From positions 95,101,805 through 95,165,804 of the forward strand of contig NC_088295.1 in assembly GCF_032854445.1 (NCBI RefSeq): 64,000 nucleotides of DNA. Reading direction: 5' to 3'. Made by a program: the position numbers and the translations under genes. The notes under the pieces were generated by a model that made no database searches, had not been told where the DNA came from, and saw only the letters and a list, made by a program, of their open reading frames with translations. Shown piece after piece: positions 1 through 13,964 of the stretch. Positions within the stretch are counted from its first letter, which is position 1, and each line of letters starts with the position of its first letter. The DNA comes from Liolophura sinensis (Eukaryota > Mollusca > Polyplacophora > Chitonida > Chitonidae).

Positions 1-1035
1 ACATGCTGGACAGTGAGACCACACATTGCATACACACACCCTGGACAGTGAGACCATACACTGCACACATATACCCTGGACAGTGAGACCATACACTTGG
101 CACAAACACCCTGAACAGTGAGACCATACACAGTGAGACCATACACTTGGCACAAACACCCTGGACAGTGAGACCATACACTGAACACAAACACCCCGGA
201 CACAAACACCCTGGACAGTGAGACCATACACTGCACACACACATCCTGGACAGTGAGACCATACACTGCACACATATACGCTGGACAGTGAGACCATACA
301 CTGCACACACACACAACCTGGACAGTGAGACCATATAATGGACACACACACCCTGGACAGTGAGACCATACACTGCACACACGCATCCTGGACAGTGAGA
401 CCATACACTGCACACATATACCCTGGACAGTGAGACCATACACTGCACACACACACAACCTGGACAGTGAGACCATATAATGGACACACACACCCTGGAC
501 AGTGAGACCATACACTGCACACACACATCCTGGACAGTGAGACCACACATTGCATACACACACCCTGGACAATGAGACCATACGCTGGACACACACACCC
601 CGGACAATGAGACAATACACTACACACAAGCACCCTGGACAGTGAGACCATACACTGGACACAAACACCCTGGACAGTGGGATCATACATTGCAAGCAAA
701 CACCTTGGACAGTGAGACCGTACACTGGACAGAGAGACCATACAATGGACACACACACACCCTGGAGAATAAGACCATACACTGGACACAAAGACCCTAG
801 ACAGTGAGACCATACACTGGACACACACACCCTGGACAGTGGGACCATACATTGCAAGCAAACACCTTGGACAGTGAGACCATACACTGGACAGAGAGAC
901 CATACACTGGACACACACACACCCTGGAGAATAAGACCATACACTGGACACAAAGACCCTGGACAGTGAGACCATACACTGGACACACACACCCTGGACA
1001 ATCAGACCATACACTGGACACCCCCCCCCCCCCCC
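1..1035. repeat. Minisatellite, about 35-bp unit, runs off the left edge
   Basis: Roughly 28 imperfect copies of a unit built around CCTGGACAGTGAGACCATAC followed by a variable CA-rich spacer. Spacer length varies with the CA run, so the period drifts. It ends in a pure run of 16 C at 1021-1036. The open frames crossing it on both strands have no recognisable protein character. Confidence 0.95.
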
Positions 1036-1036
1036 C
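1021..1036. repeat. Poly-C run of 16
   Basis: Uninterrupted C16 at the edge of the first array. The true length is uncertain because homopolymers this long are often miscalled. Confidence 0.9.
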
Positions 1037-1169
1037 GACAATGAGACGACAGACTAACTTGTCGCTGTTATTCTCAGTGATTTTTACATTTATTGATAAC
1101 AATTGGCATAGGCATTCTTCTTGTAAAAGTCTAACAAGGTCTGTACGACAATCATACACAGCTACTTTC

Positions 1170-4100
1170 ATTGACACGTGTAATCATTACATGACTTCTC
1201 TACCCACTTATTTATTTACACACGTGTAATCATTACATGACTTCTCTACCCACTTATTTTATTGACATGTGTAATCATTACATGACCTCTCTACCCACTT
1301 ACTTTATTGATGTGTAATCATAACATGACTTCTCTACCGACTTATTTTATTGACGTGTAATCATTACATGACCTCTCTACCCACTTATTTGATTGACATG
1401 TGTACACATAACATGACTTCTCTACCCTTATTTTATTGACACACGTGTAATCATTACATGACTTCTCTACCCACTTATTTTATTGACACACATGTAATCA
1501 TTACATGACTTCTCTACCCACTTATTTTATTGACACACGTAATCATTACATGACTTCTCTACCCACTTATTTTATTGACGTGTGTAATCATTACGTGACT
1601 TCTCTACCCACTTATTTTATTGACGTGTGTAATCATTACATGACTTCTCTACCCACTTATTTTATTGACGTGTGTAATCATTACGTGACTTCTCTACCCA
1701 CTTATTTTATAGACGTGTGTAATCATTACATGACTTCTCTACCCACTTATTTTATTGACGTGTGTAATCATTACATGACTTCTCTACCCACTTATTTTAT
1801 TGACACACGTGTAATCATTACGTGACTTCTCTACCCACTTATTTTATTGACGTGTGTAATCATTATGTGACTTCTCTACCCACTTATTTTATTGACATAT
1901 GTGTAATCATTACATGACTTCTCTACCCACTTATTTTATTGATGTGTGTAATCATTACATGACCTCTCTACCCACTTATTTTATTGACGTGTGTAATCAT
2001 TACATGACTTCTCTACCAACTTATTTTATTGACATGTGTAATCATTAAATGACTTCTTTACCCACTTATTTTATTGACGTGTGTGATCATTACGTGACTT
2101 CTCTACCCACTTATTTTATTGACGTGTGTAATCATTAAGTGACTTCTCTACCCACTTATTTTATTGACGTGTGTAATCATTACATGACTTCTCTACCCAC
2201 TTATTTTATTGACGTGTGTAATCATTACATGACTTCTCTACCCACTTATTTTATTGATGTGTGTAATCATTACGTGACTTCTCTACCCACTTATTTTATT
2301 GACGTGTGTAATCATTACGTGACTTCTCTACCCACTTATTTTATTGACATGTGTGTAATCATTACATGACTTCTCTACCCACTTATTTTATTGATGTGTG
2401 TAATCATTACATGACCTCTCTACCCACTTATTTTATTGACGTGTGTAATCATTACATGACTTCTCTACCAACTTATTTTATTGACATGTGTAATCATTAC
2501 ATGACTTCTTTACCCACTTATTTTATTGACGTGTGTAATCATTACGTGACTTCTCTACCCACTTATTTTATTGACATGTGTGTAATCATTACGTGACTTC
2601 TCTACCAACTTATTTTATTGACATGTGTGTAATCATTACATGACTTCTCTACCCACTTATTTTATTGACACACGTGTAATCATTACATGACTTCTCTACC
2701 CACTTATTTTATTGACATGTGTGTAATCATTACATGACTTCTCTACCCACTTATTTTATTGACACACGTGTAATCATTACGTGACTTCTCTACCCACTTA
2801 TTTTATTGACGTGTGTAATCATTGTGACTTCTCTACCCACTTATTTTATTGACATATGTGTAATCATTACGACTTCTCTACCCACTTATTTTATTGACAC
2901 ACATGTAATCATTACGTGACTTCTCTACCCACTTATTTTATTGACGTGTGTAATCATTACGTGACTTCTCTACCCACTTATTTTATTGACATGTGTGTAA
3001 TCATTACGTGACTTCTCTACCCACTTATTTTATTGATGTGTGTAATCATTACATGACCTCTCTACCCACTTATTTTATTGACGTGTGTAATCATTACATG
3101 ACTTCTCTACCCACTTATTTTATTGACATGTGTGTAATCATTACATGACTTTTCTACCCACTTATTTTATTGACGTGTATTCATTACGTGACTTCTCAAC
3201 CCACTTATTTTATTGACATGTGTGTAATCATTACGTGACTTCTCTACCCACTTATTTTATTGACGTGTGTAATCATTATGTGACTTCTCTACCCACTTAT
3301 TTTATTGACATATATGTAATCATTACGACTTCTCTACCCACTTATTTTATTGACACACATGTAATCATTACGTGACTTCTCTACCCACTTATTTTATTGA
3401 CGTGTGTAATCATTACGTGACTTCTCTACCCACTTATTTTATTGACATGTGTGTAATCATTACATGACTTCTCTACCCACTTATTTTATTGACGTGTGTA
3501 ATCATTACATGACCTCTCTACCCACTTATTTTATTGACGTGTGTAATCATTACATGACTTCTCTACCCACTTATTTTATTGACATGTGTGTAATCATTAC
3601 ATGACTTTTCTACCCACTTATTTTATTGACGTGTAATCATTACGTGACTTCTCAACCCACTTATTTTATTGACATGTGTGTAATCATTACATGACTTTTC
3701 TACCCACTTATTTATTGACGTGTGTAATCATTACATGACTTCTCTACCCTCTTATTTTATGTGACATGTGTAATCATAACATGACTTCTCTACCCTTATT
3801 TTATTGACACACATGTAACCATTACATGACTTCTCTACCCACTTATTTTATTGACACACATGTAATCATTACATGACTTCTCTACCCACTTATTTTATTG
3901 ACACACATGTAATCATTACATGACTTCTCTACCCACTTATTTTATTGAAACACATGTAATCATTACATGACTTCTCTACCCTCTTATTTTACTGACATGT
4001 GAAATCATTACGTGACTTCTCTACCCACTTACATTATTGACATGTGTAATCATTACATGACTTCTCTACCCTCTTATTTTACTGACATGTGAAATCATTA

Positions 4101-4350
4101 CGTGACTTCTCTACCCACTTACATTATTGACATGTGTAATCATTACATGACTTCTCTACCCTCTTATTTTATTGACATGTGTAATCATAACATGACCTCT
4201 CTACCCTTATTTTATTGACACACATGTAATCATTCCATGACTTCTCTACCCACTTATTTTATTGACACACGTAATCATTACATGACTTCTCTACCCACTT
4301 ATTTTATTGACACACATGTAATCATTACATGACTTCTCTACCCACTTATT
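1170..4350. repeat. Minisatellite, 45-bp unit, about 70 copies
   Basis: The unit reads CTTCTCTACCCACTTATTTT then ATTGACGTGTGTAATCATTACATGA. The commonest variation is CGTGTG, CATGTG or CACACATG at one internal position. Because 45 is a multiple of three, several short frames with a 15-residue period stay open; I treat these as by-products. About 130 bp of non-repetitive sequence at 1037-1170 precedes it. Confidence 0.97.
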
Positions 4351-4359
4351 TTCTTTCAG

Positions 4360-4407
4360 ATCTCTTTAGGAAAGTCTGCAATAAATTTGGAAAATAAAGA
4401 ACGTTAA
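4360..4407 (+). CDS. Possible terminal coding exon of an unidentified upstream gene
   Basis: Directly after the 45-bp array there is a good plus-strand 3' splice site, a pyrimidine-rich TTATTTTCTTTCAG, followed by 15 sense codons and TAA reading ISLGKSAINLENKER. About 110 bp downstream there is an ATTAAA at about 4512. The region 4408-4640 is otherwise non-repetitive. No family is recognisable from 15 residues, and the upstream partner exon is not visible, so this is a suggestion from signals and position only. Confidence 0.25.
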   Translation: MSLGKSAINLENKER

Positions 4408-4639
4408 TTATGCGTCATGTGCCTCCTGCCATCAGGACAATATCCAAGACAGATTGTACTACGTTGCTGAGAGCTTACATGTAGAACAGAACATCAACCA
4501 TTTGGAATATATTAAACAAGACTCGTACTTCACACACTAGTTGATTTCTGGTTGTGTTTATTTACATGTATTTTTTCAGTTTTCAGCCATTGGGTTGAGT
4601 GACAACGTTAAACACTCAACCAATGTATGACTACAGTTC

Positions 4640-6225
4640 CAAATGATAACCCACACAGAAATGCTTGGCGCAACACCTGTCAACATCATTGCCAGACGAC
4701 AGCCCAGATAATGATCCACACAGAAATGACAGACACAACACTTGTCAACATGACGGCCAGATAATGATCCACACTAAAATGACAGACACAACACCTGTCA
4801 ACATCACTACTAGATGATGGCCCTCACAGAAATGACAGACACAACAACTGTCAACATCACTGCCAGATGATGGCCCTCAAGAATGACAAGCACAACACCT
4901 GTCAACATCACTGCCAGATGATGGCCCTCAAAGAAATGACAAACACAACACCTGTAAACATCACTGCCAGATAATGATCCACACTAAAATGACAGACACA
5001 ACACCTGTCAACATCACTACCAGATGATGGCCCTCAAAGAAATGACGAACACAACAACTGTCAACATCATTGTCAGATGATGGCCCTCAAAGAAATGACA
5101 AGCACAACACCTGTCAACATCACTGCCAGATAACGATCCCAACAGAAATGACAGGACACAACACTTGTCAACATCAATGCTGGACGATGGCCCTGACAGA
5201 AATGACAAACACAACACCTGTTAACATCAGTGCCAGATGATGGCCCTCACAGAAATGACAAGAAAAACAACTGTCAACATCACTGCCAGATGATGGCCCT
5301 CAAAGAAATGACAAGCACAACACCTGTCAACATCACTGCCAGATGATGGCCCTCACAGAAATGACAGACACAACACCTGTCAACATCACTGCCAAATGAT
5401 GGCCCTCACAGAAATGACAAGCAAAACAACTGTCAACATCAGTGCCAATGATGGCCCTCACAGAAATGACAAACACAACACTGTAAACATCACTGCAGAT
5501 AATGATCCACACTAAAATGACAGACACAACACCTGTCAACATCACTACCAGATGATGGCCCTCAAAGAAATGACGAACACAACAACTGTCAACATCATTG
5601 TCAGATGATGGCCCTCAAAGAAATGACAAGCACAACACCTGTCAACATCACTGCCAGATAACGATCCCAACAGAAATGACAGACACAACACTTGTCAACA
5701 TCAATGCTGGACGATGGCCCTCACAGAAATGACAAACACAACACCTGTTAACATCACTGCCAGATGATGGCCCTCACAGAAATGACAAGAACAACAACTG
5801 TCAACATCACTGCCAGATGATGGCCCTCACAGAAATGACAAGCACAACACCTGTCAACATCACTGCCAGATGATGGGCCCTCACAGAAATGACAGACACA
5901 ACACCTGTCAACATCACTGCCAAATGATGGCCCTCACAGAAATGACAAGCAAAACAACGGGCAACATCAGTGCCAAATGATGGCCCTCACAGAAATGACA
6001 GACACAACACCTGTCAACATCACTGCAGATGATGGCCCTCACAGAAATGACAAACACAACACCTGTCAACATCACTGCCAGATGATGGCCCTCACAGAAA
6101 TGACAAGCATAACACCTGCTAACATCACTGCCAGATGATGGCCCTCACAGAAATGAAAAGACTAACACCTGTCAACATCAGTGCCAAATGATGGCCCTCA
6201 CAGAAATGACAAGCAAAACAACTGT
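4640..6225. repeat. Minisatellite, about 53-bp unit, about 30 copies
   Basis: Unit core: CAGATGATGGCCCTCACAGA, then AATGACAAGCACAACACCTG and TCAACATCACTGC. Some units replace the first part with ATAATGATCCACACTAAAAT. A block at about 4915-5330 recurs at about 5460-5880, a higher-order duplication inside the array. Confidence 0.95.
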
Positions 6226-6289
6226 TAGTGTGTATTCTATTTTTTTAGATGATTTCAAATTTAAAGAATTGCAAATATAATGTTTAAGA

Positions 6290-9200
6290 TATAAATAAAG
6301 TGACAAGACTGAATAGTCTGTACAATATACCTATGTGTACCTGTAGTTATGAATGAAGTGACAAGATTAACCAGTCTATACCATAAACCTACATGTACTT
6401 GTATTTATAAATGAAGGTACAAGACTGACCAGTCTGTACAATATACCTACGTGTACCTGTATTTATGAAAGAGGGGTAAGGCTGAACAGTCTGCACAATA
6501 TACCTACATGTACCTGTAGTTATAAATGAAAGGACAAGACTGAACAGTCTGTACAATATACCTACATGTACACGTACTTATGAATGAAGTGACAAGATTG
6601 AACAGTCTGTACCATATACCTACATGTACTTGTATTTATAAATGAAGGGTACAAGACTGACCAGTCTGTACAATATACCTACGTGTACCTGTATTTATGA
6701 AAGAGGGGTAAGGCTGAACAGTCTGCACAATATACCTACATGTACCTGTAGTTATAAATGAAAGGACAAGACTGAACAGTCTGTACAATATACCTACATG
6801 TACACGTCAGTTATGAATGAAGGGACAAGATTGAACAGTCTGTACAATATACCTACATGTACACGTATGGTTATGAACGAAGTGACAAGACTGAACAGTC
6901 TGTACAATACACCTACATGTACCTGTAGTTATGATATGAAGGGACAAGATTGAACAGTCTGTACAATATACCTACATGTACATGTAGTTATGAATGAAGG
7001 GACAAGACTGAACAGTCTGTACAATATACCTACATGTACACAGTTATGAATGAAGGGACAAAACTGAACAGTCTGTACAATATACCTACATGTACACGTA
7101 GTTATGAATGAAGGTACAAGATTGAACAGTCTGTACAATACACCTACATGTACATGTAGTTATGAATGAAGGGACAAAATTGAACAGTCTGTACAATATA
7201 CCTATATGTACATGTAGTTATGAAAGAGGGGCAAGACTGAACAATGTGTACAATATACCTACATATACCTGTAGTTATGAATGAAGCGACAAGACTGAAC
7301 AGTCTGTACAATATACCTATGTGTACCTGTAGTTATGAAAGAGGGGAAACACTGAACAGTATACAATAAACCTACGCGTACCTGTAGTTATGAAAGAGGG
7401 GCAAGACTGTACAATGTGTACAATATACCTACATGTACCTGTAGTTATGAATGAAGCGACAAGACTGAACAGTCTGTACAATATACCTACGCGTACCTGA
7501 AGTTATGAAAGAGGGGCAAGACTGAACCATCTATACAATATACCTACATATACCTGTAGTTATGAATGAAGGGACAAGACTGAACAGTCTGTACAATATA
7601 CCTACATATACCTGTAGTTATGAATGAAGGGACAAGACTGAACAGTTTGTACAATATACCTACAGTGTATGTGTACCTGTAGTTATGAAGGAGAGACAAG
7701 GCTGAACAGTCTATACAATATACCTACATGTACACATAGTTATGAATGAAGGGACAAGACTGACCAGTCTGTACAATATAAATACATGTTCATGTAGTTA
7801 TGAATGAAGGGACAAGACTGAACAGTCTGTACAATATACCTACATGTACACAGTTATGAATGAAGGGACAAAACTGAACAGTCTGTACAATATATCTACA
7901 TGTACACATAGTTATGAATGAAGTGACAAGATTGAACAGTCTGTACAATATACCTACATGTCCACGTAGTTATGAATAAAGGTACAAGATGGAACAGTCT
8001 GTACAATATACCTACATGTACATGTAGTTATGAAAGAGGGGCAAGACTGAACAGTCTGTACAATATATCTACATGTACACATAGTTATGAATGAAGTGAC
8101 AAGATTGACCAGTCTGTACAATATTCCTATGTGTACCTGTAGTTATGAAGGAGGGGCAAGACTAAACAATGTGTACAATATACCTACATGTACATGTAGT
8201 TATGAACGAAGGCACAAGATTGAACAGTGTGTACAATATACCAACATACACCTGTAGTTGTGAATGAAGGGACAAAACTGAACAGTCTGTACAATATACC
8301 TACATGTACCTGTAGTTATGAATGAAGGGACAAAATTGAACAGTCTGTACAATATACCTACATGTACACAGTTATGAATGAAGGGAAAAGATTGAACAGT
8401 CTGTACAGTATACTTACATGTACATGTAGTTATGAATGAAGGGAAAAGATTGAACAGTCTGTACAGTATACATACATGTACATGTAGTTATGAAAGAGGG
8501 GCAAGACTGAACAGTCTGTACAATATACCTACATGTACACGTAGTTATGAATGAAGGGACAAGATTGACCAGTCTGTACAATATACCTACGCGTACCTGT
8601 AGTTATGAAAGAAGGGCAAGACTGAACAATGTGTACAATATACTTATGTGTACCTGTAGTTATGAATGAAGGGACAAGACTGAACAGTCTGTACAATATA
8701 CCTACATGTACACAGTTATGAATGAAGGGACAAAACTGAACAGTCTGTACAATATATCTACATGTACACATAGTTATGAATGAAGTGACAAGATTGAACA
8801 GTCTGTACAATATACCTACATGTCCACGTAGTTATGAATAAAGGCACAAGACTGAACAGTCTGTACAATATACCTACATATACCTGTAGTTATGAATGAA
8901 GGGACAAGACTGAACAGTCTGTACAATATACCTACATGTACACAGTTATGAATGAAGGGACAAGACTGAACAGTCTGTACAATATACCTACATGTACACA
9001 GTTATGAATGAAGGCACAAGATGGAACAGTCTGTACAATATACCTACATGTACATGTAGTTATGAAAGAGGGGCAAGACTGAACAGTCTGTACAATATAA
9101 ATACATGTTCATGTAGTTATGAATGAAGTGACAAGATTGAACAGTCTGTACAATATACCTACATGTACACAGTTATGAATGAAGGGACAAAACTGAACAG

Positions 9201-11878
9201 TCTGTACAATATATCTACATGTACACATAGTTATGAATGAAGTGACAAGATTGAACAGTCTGTACAATATACCTACATGTACACAGTTATGAATGAAGGG
9301 ACAAGACTGAACAGTCTGTACAATATAAATACATGTTCATGTAGTTATGAATGAAGTGACAAGATGGAACAGTCTGTACAATATACCTACATGTACATGT
9401 AGTTATGAAAGAGGGGCAAGACTGAACAGTCTGTACAATATACCTACATGTACATGTAGTTATGAATGAAGGGACAAGACTGAACAGTCTGTACAATATA
9501 CCTACATGTCCACGTAGTTATGAATAAAGGCACAAGACTGAACAGTCTGTACAATATACCTACATATACCTGTAGTTATGAATGAAGGGACAAGACTGAA
9601 CAGTCTGTACAATATACCTACATGTACACAGTTATGAATGAAGGGACAAGACTGAACAGTCTGTACAATATACCTACATATACCTGTAGTTATGAATAAA
9701 GGCACAAGATGGAACAGTCTGTACAATATACCTACATGTACATGTAGTTATGAAAGAGGGGCAAGATTGAACGGTGTGTACAATATACCTACGTGTACCT
9801 GTAGTTATGAATGAAAGGTACAAGACTGAACAGTCTGTATAATATACCTACATATACCTGTAGTTATGAATGAAGGGACAAAATTGAACAGTCTGTACAA
9901 TATACCTAAGAGTACCTGTAGTTATGAAGGAGGGGCAAGATTGAACAGTCTGTACAATATACCTCCATGTACCTGTAGTTATGAATGAAGGTACAAGACG
10001 GAACAGTCTGTACAACATACCTACATGTACACCTGGTTATGAAGGAGGGGCAAGATTGAACAGTCTGCACAATATACCTACATATACACGTAGTTATGAA
10101 TTTAGGGACAAGACTGAACAGTCTGTACAATATACCTACATGTACACGTAGTTATGAAGGAGGGGCAAGATTGAACAGTCTGAACAATATACCTATGTGT
10201 ACCTGTAGTTATGAATGAAAGTACAAGATTGAACAGTCTGTATAATATACCCACATGTACACATAGTTATGAAAGAGGGGCAAGTCTGAACAGTCTGTAC
10301 AATATATCTACATGTACACATAGTTATGAATGAAGTGACAAGATTGACCAGTCTGTACAATATTCCTATGTGCACCTGTAGTTATGAAGGAGGGGCAAGA
10401 CTAAACAATGTGTACAATATACCAACATGTACATGTAGTTATGAACGAAGGCACAAGATTGAACAGTGTGTACAATATACCAACATACACCTGTAGTTGT
10501 GAATGAAGGGACAAAACTGAACAGTCTGTACAATATACCTACATGTACACAGTTATGAATGAAGGCACAAGATGGAACAGTCTGTACAATATACCTACAT
10601 GTACACATAGTTATGAATGAAGTGACAAGATTGAACCGTCTGTACAATAGACCTATATGTACATGTAGTTATGAAAGAGGGGCAAGACTGAACAGTCTGT
10701 ACAATATACCTACATGTACATGTAGTTATGAATGAAGGGGCAAGACTGAACAGTCTGTACCATATACCTACAGTGTATGTGTACCTTTAGTTATGAAGGA
10801 GGGGCAAGATTGAACAGTATGTACAATATACCTACATGTACCTGTAGTTATGAAGGAGGGGCAAGACTGAACAGTCTGTACAATATACCTACGTGCACCT
10901 GTAGTTATGAATGAAGGGACAAGACTGAACAGTCTGTACAATATACCTACATGTACACATGGTTATGAAGGAGGGGCAAGATTGAACAGTCTGCACAATA
11001 TACCTACATGTACCTATAGTTATGAATGAAGGGACAAGATTGAACAGTCTGTACAATATACCTACATGTACACGTAGTTATGAAGGAGGGGCAAGATTGA
11101 ACGGTGTGTACAATATACCTACGTGTACCTGTAGTTATGAATGAAAGGTACAAGACTGAACAGTCTGTATAATATACCTACATATACCTGTAGTTATGAA
11201 TGAAGGGACAAAATTGAACAGTCTGTACAATATACCTAAGAGTACCTGTAGTTATGAAGGAGGGGCAAGATTGAACAGTCTGTACAATATACCTCCATGT
11301 ACCTGTAGTTATGAATGAAGGTACAAGACGGAACAGTCTGTACAACATACCTACATGTACACCTGGTTATGAAGGAGGGGCAAGATTGAACAGTCTGCAC
11401 AATATACCTACATATACACGTAGTTATGAATTTAGGGACAAGACTGAACAGTCTGTACAATATACCTACATGTACACGTAGTTATGAAGGAGGGGCAAGA
11501 TTGAACAGTCTGAACAATATACCTATGTGTACCTGTAGTTATGAATGAAAGTACAAGATTGAACAGTCTGTATAATATACCCACATGTACCTGTAGTTAT
11601 GAATGAACGTACAAGATTGAACAGCCTGTACAATATACCTACGCGTACCTGTAGTTATGAAAGAGGGGCAAGGCTGAACAATGTGTACAATATACCAACA
11701 TATACCTGTAGTTATGAATGAAGGGACAAGACTGAACAGTCTGTACAATATACCTATGTGTACCTGTAGTTATGAAAGAGGGGAAACACTGAACAGTATA
11801 CAATATACCTACATGTACCTGTAGTTATGAATGAAGGGACAAGATTGAACAGTCTGTACAATATACCTACGTGTGCAT
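6290..11878. repeat. Minisatellite, about 56-58-bp unit, about 95 copies
   Basis: The largest array in the window. The unit is GAACAGTCTGTACAATATAC, CTACATGTACCTGTAGTTAT, GAATGAAGGGACAAGACT, with a sub-type carrying GAAAGAGGGGCAAGACTGAA. Variants are interleaved and blocks of several units recur as exact copies: 9766-10260 and 11096-11590 match at an offset of 1330 bp. It ends about a dozen bases before the exon-like island at 11890. Confidence 0.97.
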
Positions 11879-11889
11879 GTGTACTGCAG

Positions 11890-11953
11890 GCTTCATCACT
11901 CTATACAACACTACAGATATGTCCAGCAACAACTATGATAACCGTCGCATCAG
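11890..11953 (+). CDS. Possible internal exon between two arrays, gene unknown
   Basis: A 64-bp segment bounded by TGTACTGCAG on the left and CAG/GTAAAT on the right, both good plus-strand splice signals. It is the main non-repetitive sequence between a 5.6-kb array and a 1.5-kb array. Two of the three plus frames are open; the more protein-like one, with two leading bases, reads FITLYNTTDMSSNNYDNRRI. The minus strand has no matching splice signals. I do not recognise the protein, and no flanking exon is identifiable in the arrays. It could instead be chance sequence that escaped repeat expansion. Confidence 0.35.
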
Positions 11954-11969
11954 GTAAATCCTCCTGACT

Positions 11970-13435
11970 ACACTTGCAGCACATGTAAGCCTCACTCTAA
12001 CATGTTTAGCCAGTCTATGCACACGTAAGCTTCACTCTAACATGTTTAGCCAGTCTATGCACATGTAAGCTTCACTCTAACATGTAAGCCAATCTATGCA
12101 AATGTAAGCTTCACTCTAATATGTAAGCCAGTCTGTGCACATGTAGGCTTCACCCTAACATGTCAGCCAGCCTGTGCACATGTAAGCTTCACCCTAACAT
12201 GTCAGTAAGCCTGTGCACATGTAAGCTTCACTCTAACATGTAATCCAGTGTGTGCCTATGTAGGCTTCACTCTTTCACACCAGCCAGTCCATGCACATGT
12301 AATCTTCACTCTTACATGACAGCCAGTCTATGCACATGTAAGCTTCACTCTAACATGTAAGCCAGTCTGTGCACATGTAGGCTTCACCCTAATATGTAAG
12401 TCAGTTTGTGCACATGTAAGCTTCACTCTAACATGTAAGCCAGTCTGTGCACATGTAAGCTTCACTCTAACATGTAAGCCAGTCTGTGCACATGTAGGCT
12501 TCACCCTAATATGTAAGTCAGTTTGTGCACATGTAAGCTTCACTCTAACATGTAAGCCAGTCTGTGCACATGTAGGCTTCACCCTAATATGTAAGCCAGT
12601 TTGTGCACATGTAAGCTTCACTCAAACATGTAAGCCAGTCTGTGCACATGTAAGCTTCACTCTAACATGTAAGCCAGTCTGTGCACATGTAGGCTTCACC
12701 CTAATATGTAAGTCAGTTTGTGCACATGTAAGCTTCACCCTAATATGTAAGTCAGTCTGTGCACATGTAAGCTTCACTCTAACATGTAAGCCAGTCTGTG
12801 CACATGTAAGCTTCACTCTAACATGTAATCCAGTCTGTGCACATGTAGGCTTCACTCTTTCACACCAGCCAGTCCATGCATATGTAATCTTCACTCTTAC
12901 ATGACAGCCAGTCTTTGCACATGTAAGCGTCATTCTAACATGTAAGCCAGTCTGTGCATGTGTAAGCTTCACCCTAATATGTAAGTCAGTCTGTGCACAT
13001 GTAAGCTTCACTGTTACATGACAGCCAGTCTGTGCACATGTAAGCTTCACCCTAACATGTAAGCCAGTCTGTGCAAATGTAAGCTTCACCTTAACATGTA
13101 AACCAGTCTGATCACATGTAGGCTTCATTCTTACATGCCAGCCAGTCTGTGCACATGTAAGCTTGACTCTAACATGTTAGCCAGTCTGTGCACATGTAGG
13201 CTTCACTCTTTCACACCAGCCAGTCCGTGCACATGTAAACATCACTCTAACATGTAAGCCTGTCTGTAAACATGTAGGCTTCACTCTTATACGCCAGCCA
13301 GCCTGTGCACATGTAAGCTTCACTCTGACAGGCAAGCCAGTCTGTGCACATGTAGGCTTCACTCTTACACACCAGCCAGTCTGTGCATGTGTAAGCATCA
13401 CTTTAACACATAAGCCTGTCTGTGCACATGTATCT
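11970..13435. repeat. Minisatellite, 39-bp unit, about 37 copies
   Basis: Unit: CATGTAAGCCAGTCTGTGCA then CATGTAAGCTTCACTCTAA, 39 bp, with indel-free copies giving a 13-residue periodic frame on the minus strand (12328-13128). It lies downstream of the ZPR1 3' end and just right of the putative exon at 11890. Confidence 0.96.
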
Positions 13436-13964
13436 GTCAGTAAACAAACTAGCTTCTTTTGAACAATCACATCACTATCAGCTTTAGACCTCAACCATTA
13501 ATGTCACTGTATCATCAAAAATTTGCAATAAATATTGGCCATTGTACATGTATGACCTCAAACCCGAGCTTTCCTATCTCTCTCTCAATATCATGTCATT
13601 CAACTTCATTTAATGCAGCAAGTCCCACCACCTCCCCACCAACAACAAGCCGGTTTATTTGGACATACTGCACTTCTCATGTGAATGCTTTATTGTATTG
13701 TGGCAGCATGTACACATATAAATCTACTGCCACTGTATATACTATATATATATATGTATACATACAAACACACACGATTAGTACAATAGCCAACCTTCCC
13801 GCTTAAGGTAATCCTGACCAAAGCTGTGTGCTTTGTTGTTCAATCCTATCTCTGAGATGACATTCTGTGTGCAAACTGCTAATGTCGGTCAAGCTGGCTT
13901 GAGTCCCAATGCAGTGACAAAGGTCTCCATTCACAATGTACAAATTTATCTATTTACAAATGTA
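13436..13964 (-). other. ZPR1: ZPR1 3' untranslated and flanking region
   Basis: Non-repetitive sequence downstream of the ZPR1 stop at 13965. On the minus strand, AATAAA hexamers lie at 13689-13694 and 13654-13659, about 270 and 310 bases after the stop, either of which could be the polyadenylation signal. A short TA-rich microsatellite lies at about 13740-13765. No other gene is evident here. Confidence 0.5.

Noticed and set aside
1-13435. Centromeric or telomeric satellite block
   Set aside because: Five different short units, each local, next to ordinary genes; no telomere motif and no single long satellite.
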